Below are positions 1 to 9,293 of a stretch of 64,000 nt of DNA, piece by piece (position 1 is the first letter of the stretch; every line of letters starts with the position of its first letter). The stretch comes from Thraustochytrium sp. TN22 (taxonomy: Eukaryota > Sar > Bigyra > Thraustochytrida > Thraustochytriidae). A program made the position numbers and the translations under genes. Under the pieces are notes generated by a model. The model saw nothing but the letters and a program-made list of their open reading frames with translations. It had not been told where the DNA came from and made no database searches. The stretch covers positions 62,001-126,000 of the forward strand of contig JABLUY010000087.1 of the NCBI GenBank assembly GCA_013306675.1. Direction: 5' to 3'.

Positions 1-170
1 CCGCCCCCAGCGGCACCGACCGCATCGTGCGCAGCGCCGCCACGTACGCCTGACGCTGCGCCTCCGTCAGCGACCGCACCTCGCGCCGCACACGCCGCGC
101 CGCCATCCCGCCCGCGCCAGCATCGCCCAGCCGCAGCCCGCCGCGCGTTGCCGCTCTGCTCGTCCAAGTC
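1..170 (-). pseudogene. Tyrosinase-like fragment, copy 1 (runs off the window)
   Basis: Read on the minus strand, this stretch encodes the start of a tyrosinase-type copper-oxidase domain, with an 'REVRSLTEAQRQAY' segment like the 'R.E.RSLT..ER..' start of that family. It is nearly identical to 12266-12435, where more of the same fragment can be read. Only the leading part lies in the window; the rest is beyond the left edge, so whether this copy is whole cannot be told here. It sits downstream of DUF262 gene A exactly as the second fragment sits downstream of gene B. I call it a pseudogene because the better-visible second copy is degraded. Confidence 0.5.
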
Positions 171-3100
171 ACGCCAACGCGTTGCATACAACCACAAGCG
201 CCCGGACCACTGGCAGGACCTGGACGACGAGCTGGACGTGGAGAACCAAGACGAGGACGAAGACGAGACGATGAACAGGGCGGGGAGGAAGACAACGGGA
301 TCAGCCGAGATGGCGGAGACGCTGGTCTCTGACTGTATGGGAGAAGAGGACGATTGCAGAGCGAGCAGACGGCCGTCTCGTACTGCTCGTCGCTGTCAAA
401 GATGTTCGTGTGTTGTCGAGAAGAGATGAAGCCAAGCCTTGCACGGAAGTGCGCGCCTCGGGGGGTGGAACCTCCTTGTGTAAAAGAGAGATTAGCTCTG
501 GCGTTCACGAGCTGTAAGATGGTTTACTTTTTGGTCATTCGTTTACCAGGTTTGCTGAAAGGCCTCGTTCCAGCACCTTCATCGTATGCATGCTGCTTGT
601 AAAGCTCAGAGAACTTCTCGGAGAGAGCCTTCTGCATGCGTTTGAGCTGGAATAGCGCTGGAGCTCCCGTCCCCATTTTGGGCATTTCTTGGCCCGCGGC
701 GCTGTAAGCCTCTATCGTTGCGTCGCGGAGATCAGCGTTGGTCTTCGAGGGTCTAAAGCCATGAAGCTGGACCGTGAACGACCCTTTTTCATCGACGTGG
801 AGGTAGAGAGTTCGATCTTCTGGGTCCGAAGTGGAAGCGCAGTAACCCGACAGAATGACGTAGTTGGGCGGGGTCCCATGCTTCTTCTTGTACGTGACTG
901 GCGTCTCCTTGTCGCCCCAGTCGTAGACCTTGAGTTGGCCGCTCTCGTGCTCAGGATGGCCATTGGCCCAGGAAGGCGCTGAGAAAGTGTGCGGGGTTGG
1001 CGCAGGCTGTGGAGGCGAGGGCGCCGAGCGCTCTATGCCCCCTTCCTTACGGATCTCTTTTCTTGACTGCTGAGTAGGAGACGAGCTGCTTCTTTCTAAA
1101 AACGCGGAGCTTGTGCTCGAACCTGTTCCAGGAGTGACCGCGCCGGCGCCAGAGGCATGAATGCCTGACGCGTGGCCGCCAACAGGAGGTGCAGGAAGCG
1201 CAGAGCGTGAGCTTGAGCTTGAACTTGAGTCGAGCAAGCACTCGTCCAGGACGTCTTCCGTGCCGTCGTCATGCTGATTCTGGTTTTCAGATGAGCCGGC
1301 CCGATGTGCTGTACGCCGACGCTTTCCCGCAGCTTCTGTGAGGCTCTCGCTCTTGATCTTGCGCTTCGAGGACTCCTTCCTTTTCTCCTCTTTGTCCTTC
1401 CTGTCCTCCTCCTTGACCTTCATGACCTTTCGCAGCGCGTCTTGGACCTCACTGCGACCATAGACGAGCGCCTCCGCGCACTTGTCTTCATCACCGAAAT
1501 GCAGTGCTACCTCAGCCACCACCTTCATCATCCCCTCGGACACGAGAGCACCAAGGACGGCGCGCCCCGCCTTCTGCGCTGACTCGAAGCTCTCTTGCTT
1601 CTCAGCGCCGAATCGTGTGATCTTGATGAGGCGCGGCTCAGACGGTGTGCTTTCGAGTCTGATTGTGAATGAGACGTTGGGCGCGACCTCGAACTCCGCA
1701 GAGAACCCCGTCGGGAAGATGGGTCCTGACGACGGCATCGTAGAAGGCAGCAACCCGATTGACGTCACCTTCCACACCCCGAGCCGAGGGTCGTCTCCGA
1801 AGAGCGCCTCCTCTCGGCACTTCTTTGGGTATTTCTCCTTGAAGTACTTCCGGGTCATGCGGAAGGCGTCCATGTCGCCGGCCCGGGCTCGGTCCACCAG
1901 GGTCAGAATGCAGAAGCTGATGTAGCTCGTCTCGGGTTCGTCCGAAACGGGGAGTGTGTGAAGCATCGCCGCGAACTCACTCCTGCAGATTGCATCCGAT
2001 ATGCTCTCAACGCCGTGCTGTTCCTCGAGGTCGACCATGCCAGTGTAGAAGAGCGCCTCGTCCCATGGCCCGGTCGCCTTTCGCTGGTAGATGCCGGCAC
2101 CATCGAGAATGTGAATGCCAGGAACCAGGTCGCGGTAGCACTCTATGAGATCTGGCCGCAAGTATTTGAGACCGTCCTCGACGTGGTACTTGTCGAACAC
2201 CTTCCTGAGCGTCGACTCGAGTTTGGTGCGCACGTCATTGCCAATTTCCAGGTCCTGAGCAAAGAGCTCGCGTAGGCCCTGACCATTGAGGTCCTTTTCC
2301 GTCTCGAACTTGTACGGCGCATGCAGCCGCAGGGCCCGCGCGAGAGCCGAGACCTGCTCCACGAAGAGCTCACGGCCCTCTTCGACCCCCCATGCTTGCA
2401 GACCTTCCTTGTACACTTGCTGCTTGGCAAAGTAGTGCATGCCAGAGTGCTGATTCAAGGCGTCCTTGTGGTCCGTGGTGATGGCCGAGTACTTCTCTTT
2501 GAAGGGCTTGGCGCCAACGTCCTTCTTGACTGAGGTAGAGAGCAGGTAGATGTTGCCGAGCCCGTCTGGTGCAGGGCTGGACGTCTCCTTCCGCATAGAA
2601 CGCGGGTTCGCGTGCTCCAGCTCCATCGGCTCCTTCCAGCGACCAGAGCGGAGTCCACGCACCAAGTCTGGCGTCGACTCGACGTTGGCAACGCGGAGAA
2701 GGTAGGTCAGCGCTTGGCGCTCGCCAGACTTGAGCTTGGCATACAAGTCAGGACGCGAGAGGCTGGCGAGGAGCGCTGCGCGATCATCGACGGAAACTCC
2801 GAAGTGATTGCGGACGAGCTCGAGTAAGCTCGCTAGCGTTGCCAGGCCCTGCTTTCCCTTCGCAACGTTTCTGAGAGCGGCCAAGAACTTGTGCGCGGCA
2901 ATGTGAAAGTCCAGCTCGGTCCACGGAGTCCGTGCGAGCAGCTTCGCGATGCAGAAGCGCTCGATGAAGCGGGTCAGAGCAGCACAGCAGCCTTGCTGGA
3001 CTGCTGATACTGGCAGACCATTCACGATCTTCCACAGCGTCACGAGCACGCCGTCGAAATGCTGCGTAAACACCCGCATGCAAGTCATGCGTGTGAGCAC

Positions 3101-4500
3101 GGCCCTGTGCTCGTTGCTGTCTTGGTTCTCCGGCCAGTGAAAACGGCGGTCATCTGGCATCCTGATGAAAGCAAGATGTTCCAGGCTGCTGCAAATATCC
3201 TCGATCAGGCTGGGGATCACGACGTTGATGGCGTTCCTGCCTCTGGCGTAGAGGCGGCCCATGATGTAGGCCTCGAGAGCTTGCATGGGCTCGACTTCAT
3301 CACGATACGCACGTACGCCTGCCTGGTCCGCTCGTACAACCAGGGCCGCTTGGATTGCGGTGTTCATGAGCGTGATCCGCACCTCCCGAGAAAGGTTTCT
3401 CAGGACCTTGCGAGCCTTGCGAAACGCTTCGGCTGTCCTCTTGCGGACCTCCCATGGCATTGCTTCTTTGCGATCCTTCAGGAGATTGACGATCAAAGTC
3501 CGCAGCTTGTCCTCGGGAGTGATCTCCGATGAACGAAATGCATGGGCTTGCCGGAAGAAGTCCAGTGCACACGTCCGGTCGTCGTTCAGTGTCAGGTTGA
3601 CCAGCACCTTCGAGCAGAGACCGTCCAAGACAAAGTCAGCGAGCTGCTCGTGGAAGTCCAACGGGTCCCTCGTCCCATGCAGAACCACTGCGTAGTTGCC
3701 CGTTGCCTTCTCGTAGATCGCGCGTACGAGCGCCTCGAGGTTCTCGAACAGGCTTCGACAGCTGTCGTGAGCAGCGTCAGCGCCTACAACGCTGCCGGCC
3801 CCCCTCTTCTTCACCGCCTCCCAGATATCCTGAGGACGCAGCCTGCCCCATACCTGATGAAGAAGATCCACGACGTCTGGTCCATCCTGGTCTGCGCCCT
3901 TCAACTCGATCCCGTCGCCATAGCTCTTCCGAAAAAGCCCCTGGCAGAGACTCTCCAGCACGTCAACTGCGTTCTCGTTGTCCAGGGACTCCCACTTCAA
4001 GCGGGAAGGGCTTCTCCATTCGTTCTGTAGGTCGGCAAAATCCGGAAACGGAGAAGTCGCCACAGAGGTTGGCACAGAGAGGATCTGCCGAAGAGCGCGG
4101 AAAGCCTCCTTCACCTTCGGGGTGTTGTAGGTGGACGAGTCCTTCACGATTCCGGCAAAGAAGATGCAGATGGCGTGACAGAGGAGGAAGAAGGTCATGA
4201 GGCGCTGCTGGCCATCGAAGAGTTCAAGCGTCTCGTCGCGTCGAATGTCATTTGCCTCATCGCGATAGCACTCGAAGGTCCCGAGACGATACCACCGGGA
4301 GCTCGACAACGGAGCATGCTCATGGAGCTCGTCCCAAAGCACCGTGAAGAACGCTTTGGCACTTGCGGCGCTCCACTCGTAGGGCCGCTGCTCCTCCGGA
4401 ATGCAAAAGAGCCGACATTTGTATGCAGCGCCGACCCCTTTGCGCTCAACACCGCAAAGCTCCAGGATATCAATCAGTTCGGAACTCGGTCGATTTTGGC
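1..4500. repeat. Segmental duplication, copy 1
   Basis: This block is closely similar to 12266-17290 in the same orientation: tyrosinase fragment, spacer, then the DUF262/DUF1524 gene read on the minus strand. Similarity is high at both the 3' flank (for example around 395-437 and 12647-12695) and the coding level. It stops near the sequence encoding 'IDILELCGVE', which is where gene B begins; gene A continues beyond into an LRR region that B lacks. Differences include trinucleotide expansions present only in the second copy. Confidence 0.85.
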
Positions 4501-5374
4501 GGTGCCATCTTCCCGAGTCTGCCCTTGGGCGCGCATGAAAGTGGGCTATGACTTCCCCCATCTTGCGCGTTTCATCGGCGCGTGTTGGCCGCGAAGCCTT
4601 CGCCATGGTCGAACCCTCACCGCGCTTGCCGGCTGTGCGAACCGGCTGGACTGAATCCGCAGTGAGCGGGGCTGCAGTTGGGCTCCAGCGCTGCAGCTCG
4701 TCCTCGGTGAAGCCGTTTCTTTCAAGTCCGACGACTCGAAGTGGCGGCGAGCGATTCACCAAACGGCTGACCAGGTTCGCGACATCGGCCTTGGCGAGAT
4801 CGCAGTCCGACAGGTCAACCTCCGTCAATGATTTGTTCTGGAGCACGGCAGAGAGTAACAGTCTCCATGCAGCCGGTGCGGAAGGTAACCGATTGTTGGC
4901 CAGCACAAGCTGCTGAAGCTTCGTTTTCTTGTGCAGGAGTCCACCGGCAAGCCAGCGCAGGCCCTCGACGTCGTCGATGCTCGCGGTCAGGTCGAGTTTC
5001 TTGACCGTCCCGAAGGTCAGCGCCTTGGCCGTGAACATGAGCCCGAGGTCGCTCAGGCGCAGCCCTCCCAGCATGAGCGATTCGAGCTGGCAGTCTTCGA
5101 CCCCGGTGGCAGCCAACAAGGTCCTCACGTCCTCATCCTCAAGGTCGCCCAGCTCTCGCGCGTCCAGCTCTTTGGACCTGGCCAGCACGCGCGACATGAG
5201 GTCACGCAATTCGCGCATCTGGCCTTCGCGGAGGTTCGTCGTCTGCCGCGCGATCACCAGCTTCAGAGCCAGCCTCTCCGGGGGCTCGCGCGTCAGCGCC
5301 ATAAAGTCCGCCTCATCCAACTTGGGGGCCTTGGTCTCGTCCGCCGACTTGGCGGCCTTGGTCTCGTCCGCCAT
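524..5374 (-). CDS. LRR-DUF262-DUF1524 protein, GmrSD/BrxU-like (paralogue A)
   Basis: Single-exon gene for 1616 residues. Residues about 90-240 are leucine-rich repeats (motifs such as 'LQQLVLANNRLPS' and 'LTEVDLSDCDL'). A DUF262 domain follows: 'IPEEQRPYEWS' near residue 325 and 'FDGQQRLMTFFLL' near 385, the ParB/GmrS-type motif. Around residue 916 is 'ELEHANPRS' followed by 'LGNIYLLS' and 'KPFKEK', matching the DUF1524 HNH-type nuclease (EH..P, GNL.LLS, pF.eK). DUF262 to DUF1524 spans roughly 650 residues, as in bacterial GmrSD, BrxU and SspE. After this come a conserved region, a Lys/Arg-rich nuclear-localisation-like stretch, a Ser-rich linker and a conserved C-terminal segment shared with gene B. 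The Asn of the DUF1524 'SVN' position is Lys here. An internal Met (ATG at 4606, residue 257) could be the older start before the LRR part was joined. A role in cutting or sensing modified DNA is inference. Confidence 0.8.
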   Translation of the reverse strand: MADETKAAKSADETKAPKLDEADFMALTREPPERLALKLVIARQTTNLREGQMRELRDLMSRVLARSKELDARELGDLEDEDVRTLLAATGVEDCQLESLMLGGLRLSDLGLMFTAKALTFGTVKKLDLTASIDDVEGLRWLAGGLLHKKTKLQQLVLANNRLPSAPAAWRLLLSAVLQNKSLTEVDLSDCDLAKADVANLVSRLVNRSPPLRVVGLERNGFTEDELQRWSPTAAPLTADSVQPVRTAGKRGEGSTMAKASRPTRADETRKMGEVIAHFHARPRADSGRWHRQNRPSSELIDILELCGVERKGVGAAYKCRLFCIPEEQRPYEWSAASAKAFFTVLWDELHEHAPLSSSRWYRLGTFECYRDEANDIRRDETLELFDGQQRLMTFFLLCHAICIFFAGIVKDSSTYNTPKVKEAFRALRQILSVPTSVATSPFPDFADLQNEWRSPSRLKWESLDNENAVDVLESLCQGLFRKSYGDGIELKGADQDGPDVVDLLHQVWGRLRPQDIWEAVKKRGAGSVVGADAAHDSCRSLFENLEALVRAIYEKATGNYAVVLHGTRDPLDFHEQLADFVLDGLCSKVLVNLTLNDDRTCALDFFRQAHAFRSSEITPEDKLRTLIVNLLKDRKEAMPWEVRKRTAEAFRKARKVLRNLSREVRITLMNTAIQAALVVRADQAGVRAYRDEVEPMQALEAYIMGRLYARGRNAINVVIPSLIEDICSSLEHLAFIRMPDDRRFHWPENQDSNEHRAVLTRMTCMRVFTQHFDGVLVTLWKIVNGLPVSAVQQGCCAALTRFIERFCIAKLLARTPWTELDFHIAAHKFLAALRNVAKGKQGLATLASLLELVRNHFGVSVDDRAALLASLSRPDLYAKLKSGERQALTYLLRVANVESTPDLVRGLRSGRWKEPMELEHANPRSMRKETSSPAPDGLGNIYLLSTSVKKDVGAKPFKEKYSAITTDHKDALNQHSGMHYFAKQQVYKEGLQAWGVEEGRELFVEQVSALARALRLHAPYKFETEKDLNGQGLRELFAQDLEIGNDVRTKLESTLRKVFDKYHVEDGLKYLRPDLIECYRDLVPGIHILDGAGIYQRKATGPWDEALFYTGMVDLEEQHGVESISDAICRSEFAAMLHTLPVSDEPETSYISFCILTLVDRARAGDMDAFRMTRKYFKEKYPKKCREEALFGDDPRLGVWKVTSIGLLPSTMPSSGPIFPTGFSAEFEVAPNVSFTIRLESTPSEPRLIKITRFGAEKQESFESAQKAGRAVLGALVSEGMMKVVAEVALHFGDEDKCAEALVYGRSEVQDALRKVMKVKEEDRKDKEEKRKESSKRKIKSESLTEAAGKRRRTAHRAGSSENQNQHDDGTEDVLDECLLDSSSSSSSRSALPAPPVGGHASGIHASGAGAVTPGTGSSTSSAFLERSSSSPTQQSRKEIRKEGGIERSAPSPPQPAPTPHTFSAPSWANGHPEHESGQLKVYDWGDKETPVTYKKKHGTPPNYVILSGYCASTSDPEDRTLYLHVDEKGSFTVQLHGFRPSKTNADLRDATIEAYSAAGQEMPKMGTGAPALFQLKRMQKALSEKFSELYKQHAYDEGAGTRPFSKPGKRMTKK

Positions 5375-5999
5375 GGCGCGTCAGTCGCCGCGACCGTAGT
5401 CGCTCTTGCGCCGGGCGGCTCCTCTGCGGCAGGGTGGAAGGCGCCGAGACGCGCGCGGGAGCAGGTTCCTTGCGGCCTCCGCCGCTGCCGCCGCTTCAGC
5501 GCGCCGCAGCTGCTGCAGCTGCAGCTGCAGCGCGCTGCCGCTGCCGCCGCCTCGCGCGCTGCCACGCCGCGCGCGCTGCCACGCCGCGCGCCGCCGCCGC
5601 GCCGCGCCGCGCCACGACGATGTCGGTCTGGCGCCGGGCGAGGGCGCCTCGAGCCCGCCAGTCTCCCGAGTCCGAGGCCGCTGAGCTGAGCCTGGGTCGC
5701 CTGCTCATCAGCAGCGGTTGACTCGCCGGCCAGGCTGGCGCTGCAACCGGTCACCGTTACGTTACTGTGCCAGGATGGAGGCTGTCCTGTCAAAATATGT
5801 ATTATACGTGCCGGCCGGCCGCGGCGAAGCTCGCCGTCTATGCCGTGCATACCTCTGCTTGCGCGCGGGTGGCGCCGCGTGCGAGTGCGTGCGCGGCAAA
5901 GAGGGGGCGCGCTAGCGGCCGGTGCCGGTCGGTGCGGGGTGGTTTGGAGCTGCGCTTGTGCGCTCCTCAAGACTTGGGAGTCCCGCTGGAGGCGGCGGC
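5375..5999. promoter_or_regulatory. Upstream region of gene A
   Basis: This 625-base stretch precedes the start of gene A on the minus strand. It is very GC-rich, with CTGCAG-type repeats around 5505-5535 and runs of GCC/GCG near 5540-5620. The open frames here are GC-driven shadows with Ala/Arg-rich translations. No core-promoter motif stands out. Confidence 0.3.
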
Positions 6000-6420
6000 C
6001 GAGAGGCATCGACTGGGCTCATCATCGCGTTGGGGGGTGACTTCAACTACTCCGTGCGCGGGAGCTAGGACCTCTGGCCCTCGTCAAGGCGTATCAGGTG
6101 CTTCGCTACACCCCCCTCGCCACCTGGCGGTGTGACGTGTTCACCAAACTCAAACTCCGTCGCTGCAGCGGAAGGATCGTCAGAAGTTGGCGGGACCTGG
6201 ATTTGAACAAAAATGACGGTGCTCTCCTGGCCTCATATCACGCCCGACGTCCGGGCTCGCGCTTCCACCGGCTAGATGGGGGCGTGGAGCCCTATTGTTG
6301 TCGGTTTGGGCTTCTCGGAGCTCTCGACGGACGCGTCAGAGCCGACGACGGGAGCAGCGAAAAAGGGTCATCTTGCGGTCATCGGTGGACTCGCCGTGGG
6401 CCGCGAGGGTCGACAAATAC
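6000..6420 (+). mobile_element. LINE endonuclease (EEP) remnant
   Basis: Three signatures of the endonuclease/exonuclease/phosphatase domain of non-LTR retrotransposons appear in order on the plus strand: 'LIIALGGDFNY' near 6016-6042, 'RPGSRFHRLD' (for SR.DR) near 6250-6276, and 'KKGHLAVIG' (for SDHLAV) near 6361-6387. Their spacing, about 76 and then 30 residues, roughly suits the family. They lie in different frames, with a stop soon after GDFN, so the element is dead. No reverse-transcriptase motif (such as YADD) was found downstream, so only the endonuclease part survives. An EEP fragment of a cellular gene is a weaker alternative. Confidence 0.45.
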
Positions 6421-7655
6421 CTGCGGATCTCGCGGACCTGGATGTGAACGCTCAACAAGACCATGTAGCAGGCTCTAAACTGCACCAGGTGGCGCATACA
6501 CATCACCGGCCGGAGTGGTTCAGGAGCACCTCAGGACTCGGGCTCTCGCGTGGCCGTGAGAGCGCGTGGACGTCTAGGCTGTACAGCACGAGCTCTCAGG
6601 ACACTGACAAGGAGATTTGAGGCCCTAGGCGCTGTCTTGGAGGTCTCTCAAGCATCGAAAGAGCACGGGGGCCGCCCCCCTTATTATTGAGGTGGCGGGT
6701 GGCGGCGCGGTGTCCTGTGCACGATGGAGTCTGGCGCTGGCAGGGATGAGCGGCCCAAGAAAAAGGTGCGTGTTCTCGAAGTAGACCAGGAGGGCAAGGT
6801 CCGCACGCGCCGTCCGATGCCGATGTATGACCCCCATGCGGTATGTCTCTGCGAGCTGGTGGAGGCGTGGAGCCATGACCGAGGCGCCGGCACCTGAATA
6901 GATGTTGCGCAAATCATGTAATCAAGTCCGAGGATACATAGGCGTCAAGCAGGCAGGAAGATCATCCTTACTGGGCGGTTTTTTCCTGTGTTCCATTCGG
7001 GCGCTGAAACCCGGTACAGGGTCTCGGATCTTGAATGGGCATGCAGTGCCAGTGTCGCTCGCGGTTTCGTCCGAGCCCGAGTTGTTGCTTGGCGGCGAAG
7101 GCCTTGAGTTCATTGCCAGCGCTAGCCCACCACCGCTGGCAGCGCCACTGGCAATGCTTCGAAGAAATACGACTGCTGGCCGCGTCAAAGACCTGGACTC
7201 TTAGCCAGCGAAGGGCGGTGAAGCGAGCTCGGGAACGAGCCAAAGCTCGAGCCAATTTTGGCGGACCAGCGCAACTCGTCGAGGTCGAGACTACCGCGGC
7301 GAGAGCCCAGCCAGATCGTAGCCTTTGATTTGACGGCGACGGGCATGTCTTGTGCCTGCTGGTGACTGACTGATGGTATAGTCGAAACTTGGCTGGCAGC
7401 GATGTAGGCTGCCCGAGCAGAGTGACGAAAGGAGGGCGCTGAGGCGGCCCTGAAACTGTGAAGGTCTGTGCATCGTGCGCCGATGCGGAGACCATGAAAC
7501 CGAGCTCGTTCGAAAAGAAAGCCAAGTAGGCCCGCCAGCTTTGGTCCAAGTCAAGCGCTTAGGAGTACGCTGGGCGCTGATTTCTCATTTCCTCGTCTCC
7601 TTCCTTCCTCTTTCCGTCAAAAAGTAGTTTGGATCTTTACCTTCCGTGGTGGAAT
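6421..7655. other. Intergenic, no supported gene
   Basis: This interval lies between the LINE remnant and the 3' end of the orphan gene. It holds a 57-codon plus-strand frame at 6724-6897 (listed separately) and a 193-codon minus-strand frame at 6968-7549 whose translation I cannot relate to any family. It may be the decayed rest of the LINE, but nothing in it proves that. Confidence 0.3.
6724..6897 (+). CDS. Possible 57-residue basic/acidic small protein
   Basis: A short ATG-to-TGA frame with an even, protein-like composition. It contains 'RPKKKVRVLEV' near residue 10, which resembles a monopartite nuclear-localisation signal. There is no homologous copy elsewhere in the window and no family recognition. 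It may equally be chance or a piece of the neighbouring dead element. Confidence 0.15.
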   Translation: MESGAGRDERPKKKVRVLEVDQEGKVRTRRPMPMYDPHAVCLCELVEAWSHDRGAGT

Positions 7656-8852
7656 TTAGTTACCGGTACTCTGCTTGTAGATATTCACATTAGGGCCAAT
7701 GGAAAGAAATTTGCACAGGTGAAAGAAGTGTGACAGGAGCTCGAGTGAATAGCCGGATTTTTGGGAGACGAGACTGAGAATTTGCTCTAGTAGAGGAACG
7801 TTGTACCGGACCTTTCCCTCGACCGCCAAGCCCTTTGCCGTATCCCAATCACGATGCTTGGCGAGCCACTCACGGAGATTGTTGCAGACCCGGTGGTTAT
7901 CAGAGGGTGCCTCATTCCTCTGCCTCATCCGTTGCAGTCTCTGGATGCATTTGCAGATAGGAACGGGGTCTCTATTTTTTGTGCTTCTCGTGGATTTGGA
8001 CTCGATGTTTTCGCACTCAGACTCCCTGAAAGAGCTGTTTCCACCTTTGGGCTTATTGCATATCATGAGGCACATGAGTTGGCACAGCTGGACCTCCGAA
8101 GTGAGTCTCTCGCGAATCACCCTTTCCATGTTTGTTCTGAAGGCCAACTTTTCCTGATCTTGCAATTTGTCAGACATCCTGACGAGAATCTGTGGCGACC
8201 ATTTAAAGTTGACGCCAGCCTCTTCCCCCTGAGCCTCGCCTTGCGTGCGAAATTCGAGCGTCGTGTACACATCAGCCCACGCGAATTTGGTAGTTGGGTG
8301 AGTTTTGAAGGGCCCCTTCCGCCAGCTCTGGTACAAAGTCTCGGCCTTGAGCAGGAGGTCGCCCAGCTCATGAAGGTGGTTTTGAGGCACCTTTTCTGAG
8401 TCATCGTCAGTCATAGGCTCGGTGTAGCCGGGTGCGAGGACGGTCTTGAGCCCACGGAGGTAAGGCGCGATGAGCCCTTTCATCCTCTCCTTTTCTTTTT
8501 CGTCATAGTCGCGCAACAGCGATGAACCAAAGTCATCCACACGGGTATCCACGTTTGCGTTCCCATTGCTTTCAGTCGTCATGAGTCCTTGGTGATCCTC
8601 GGTTCGGGCCCTCCTGGTCACGGGTCGCGCATCGTTTGAGAACGTGTCCCGAGGATGCTTGCCGAGAGTGGGAGACCTCGACGAAGGAATGCCAGACTCA
8701 CTCAAAGGGGGAGGCGTCCCCAATGACTCAAACTCAAAGCCGTCAAGCATCTCGGGTGGAATGGGCTGAAGCTCCGTCGAAGTCTTCTCACCGGCAAACT
8801 CCGTCGGAGTCTGACCGAGAACATCTTGGTCGTTGGAGCTTGATGAGGCCAT
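7656..8852 (-). CDS. Orphan protein of unknown function, lower-GC gene
   Basis: A 398-residue protein is predicted from the ATG at 8852. The open frame extends upstream to 9044, but that part is Arg/Ala-rich and looks untranslated. The N-terminal 130 residues are Ser/Pro-rich and probably disordered, with a basic 'RPVTRRARTED' patch. From about residue 120 the protein looks helical and charged, and it contains a Cys/Lys-rich segment ('ICKCIQRLQRMRQRN') and a Leu-rich C-terminus ('LELLSHFFHLCKFL'). I do not recognise a family. By eye its GC content and codon use are clearly lower than those of the housekeeping genes to the right. It is present only in copy 1 of the duplicated block, between gene A and the dead Sfi1-like copies, so it is either an insertion or a survivor lost from copy 2. 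Confidence 0.55.
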   Translation of the reverse strand: MASSSSNDQDVLGQTPTEFAGEKTSTELQPIPPEMLDGFEFESLGTPPPLSESGIPSSRSPTLGKHPRDTFSNDARPVTRRARTEDHQGLMTTESNGNANVDTRVDDFGSSLLRDYDEKEKERMKGLIAPYLRGLKTVLAPGYTEPMTDDDSEKVPQNHLHELGDLLLKAETLYQSWRKGPFKTHPTTKFAWADVYTTLEFRTQGEAQGEEAGVNFKWSPQILVRMSDKLQDQEKLAFRTNMERVIRERLTSEVQLCQLMCLMICNKPKGGNSSFRESECENIESKSTRSTKNRDPVPICKCIQRLQRMRQRNEAPSDNHRVCNNLREWLAKHRDWDTAKGLAVEGKVRYNVPLLEQILSLVSQKSGYSLELLSHFFHLCKFLSIGPNVNIYKQSTGN

Positions 8853-9293
8853 GACTGCTGTGACCAGCTGCCGTTGTGACTTTGACGGCTTGCGATCAGG
8901 TTGCCGCCTCGCTGTCGGGCTTGGGTCGCAGGCAGCGCCGCGCGCCGAGCGACGCGGGGTCGCGCCCGACTCGGCGCGCAGACGCCCTCCGCTTCCTCGC
9001 CTCCGGGCTCGCGCTCCCGCACGCGTCACGGCGCGCTCGCACACGAGCGAGGGGCGAAATCTGATTTGATGCCGGCAGGCAGGCCGGTGCCAGCCTGTCA
9101 GGCAGTGAGACTATGATCAAGGCGGATCGTGCCACCGCGCCTCTGCAACGGCTCCAGGTACGGCGCTACCCCGGACCGGGCCCTAACATAGGGCCTAACA
9201 TGATCTTTCTGGGCCGCGTCTACGACTCCAACGTTACGTCGAGGGTTCCAGCCTGAGATGACTGTGAGTTACCTCTAGGCCTAGGCCTAGCTA
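8853..9293. other. Upstream region of the orphan gene
   Basis: GC-rich 5' flank of the gene ending at 8852. It includes a short direct repeat ('GGCCTAACAT' twice near 9186-9200) and a palindrome-rich patch of CTAG/AGGCCT units at about 9272-9302. No coding signal is seen. Confidence 0.3.

Noticed and set aside
5293-6009. 238-codon minus-strand frame upstream of gene A
   Set aside because: Arg/Ala/Pro-rich translation of a GC-rich promoter region, overlapping the gene A start in another frame.
6968-7549. 193-codon minus-strand frame
   Set aside because: No family match, no partner copy and mixed composition; not enough to call a gene.
9175-9205. CCCTAA-like telomeric repeat
   Set aside because: Only two short, imperfect units within unique sequence; not a telomere tract.
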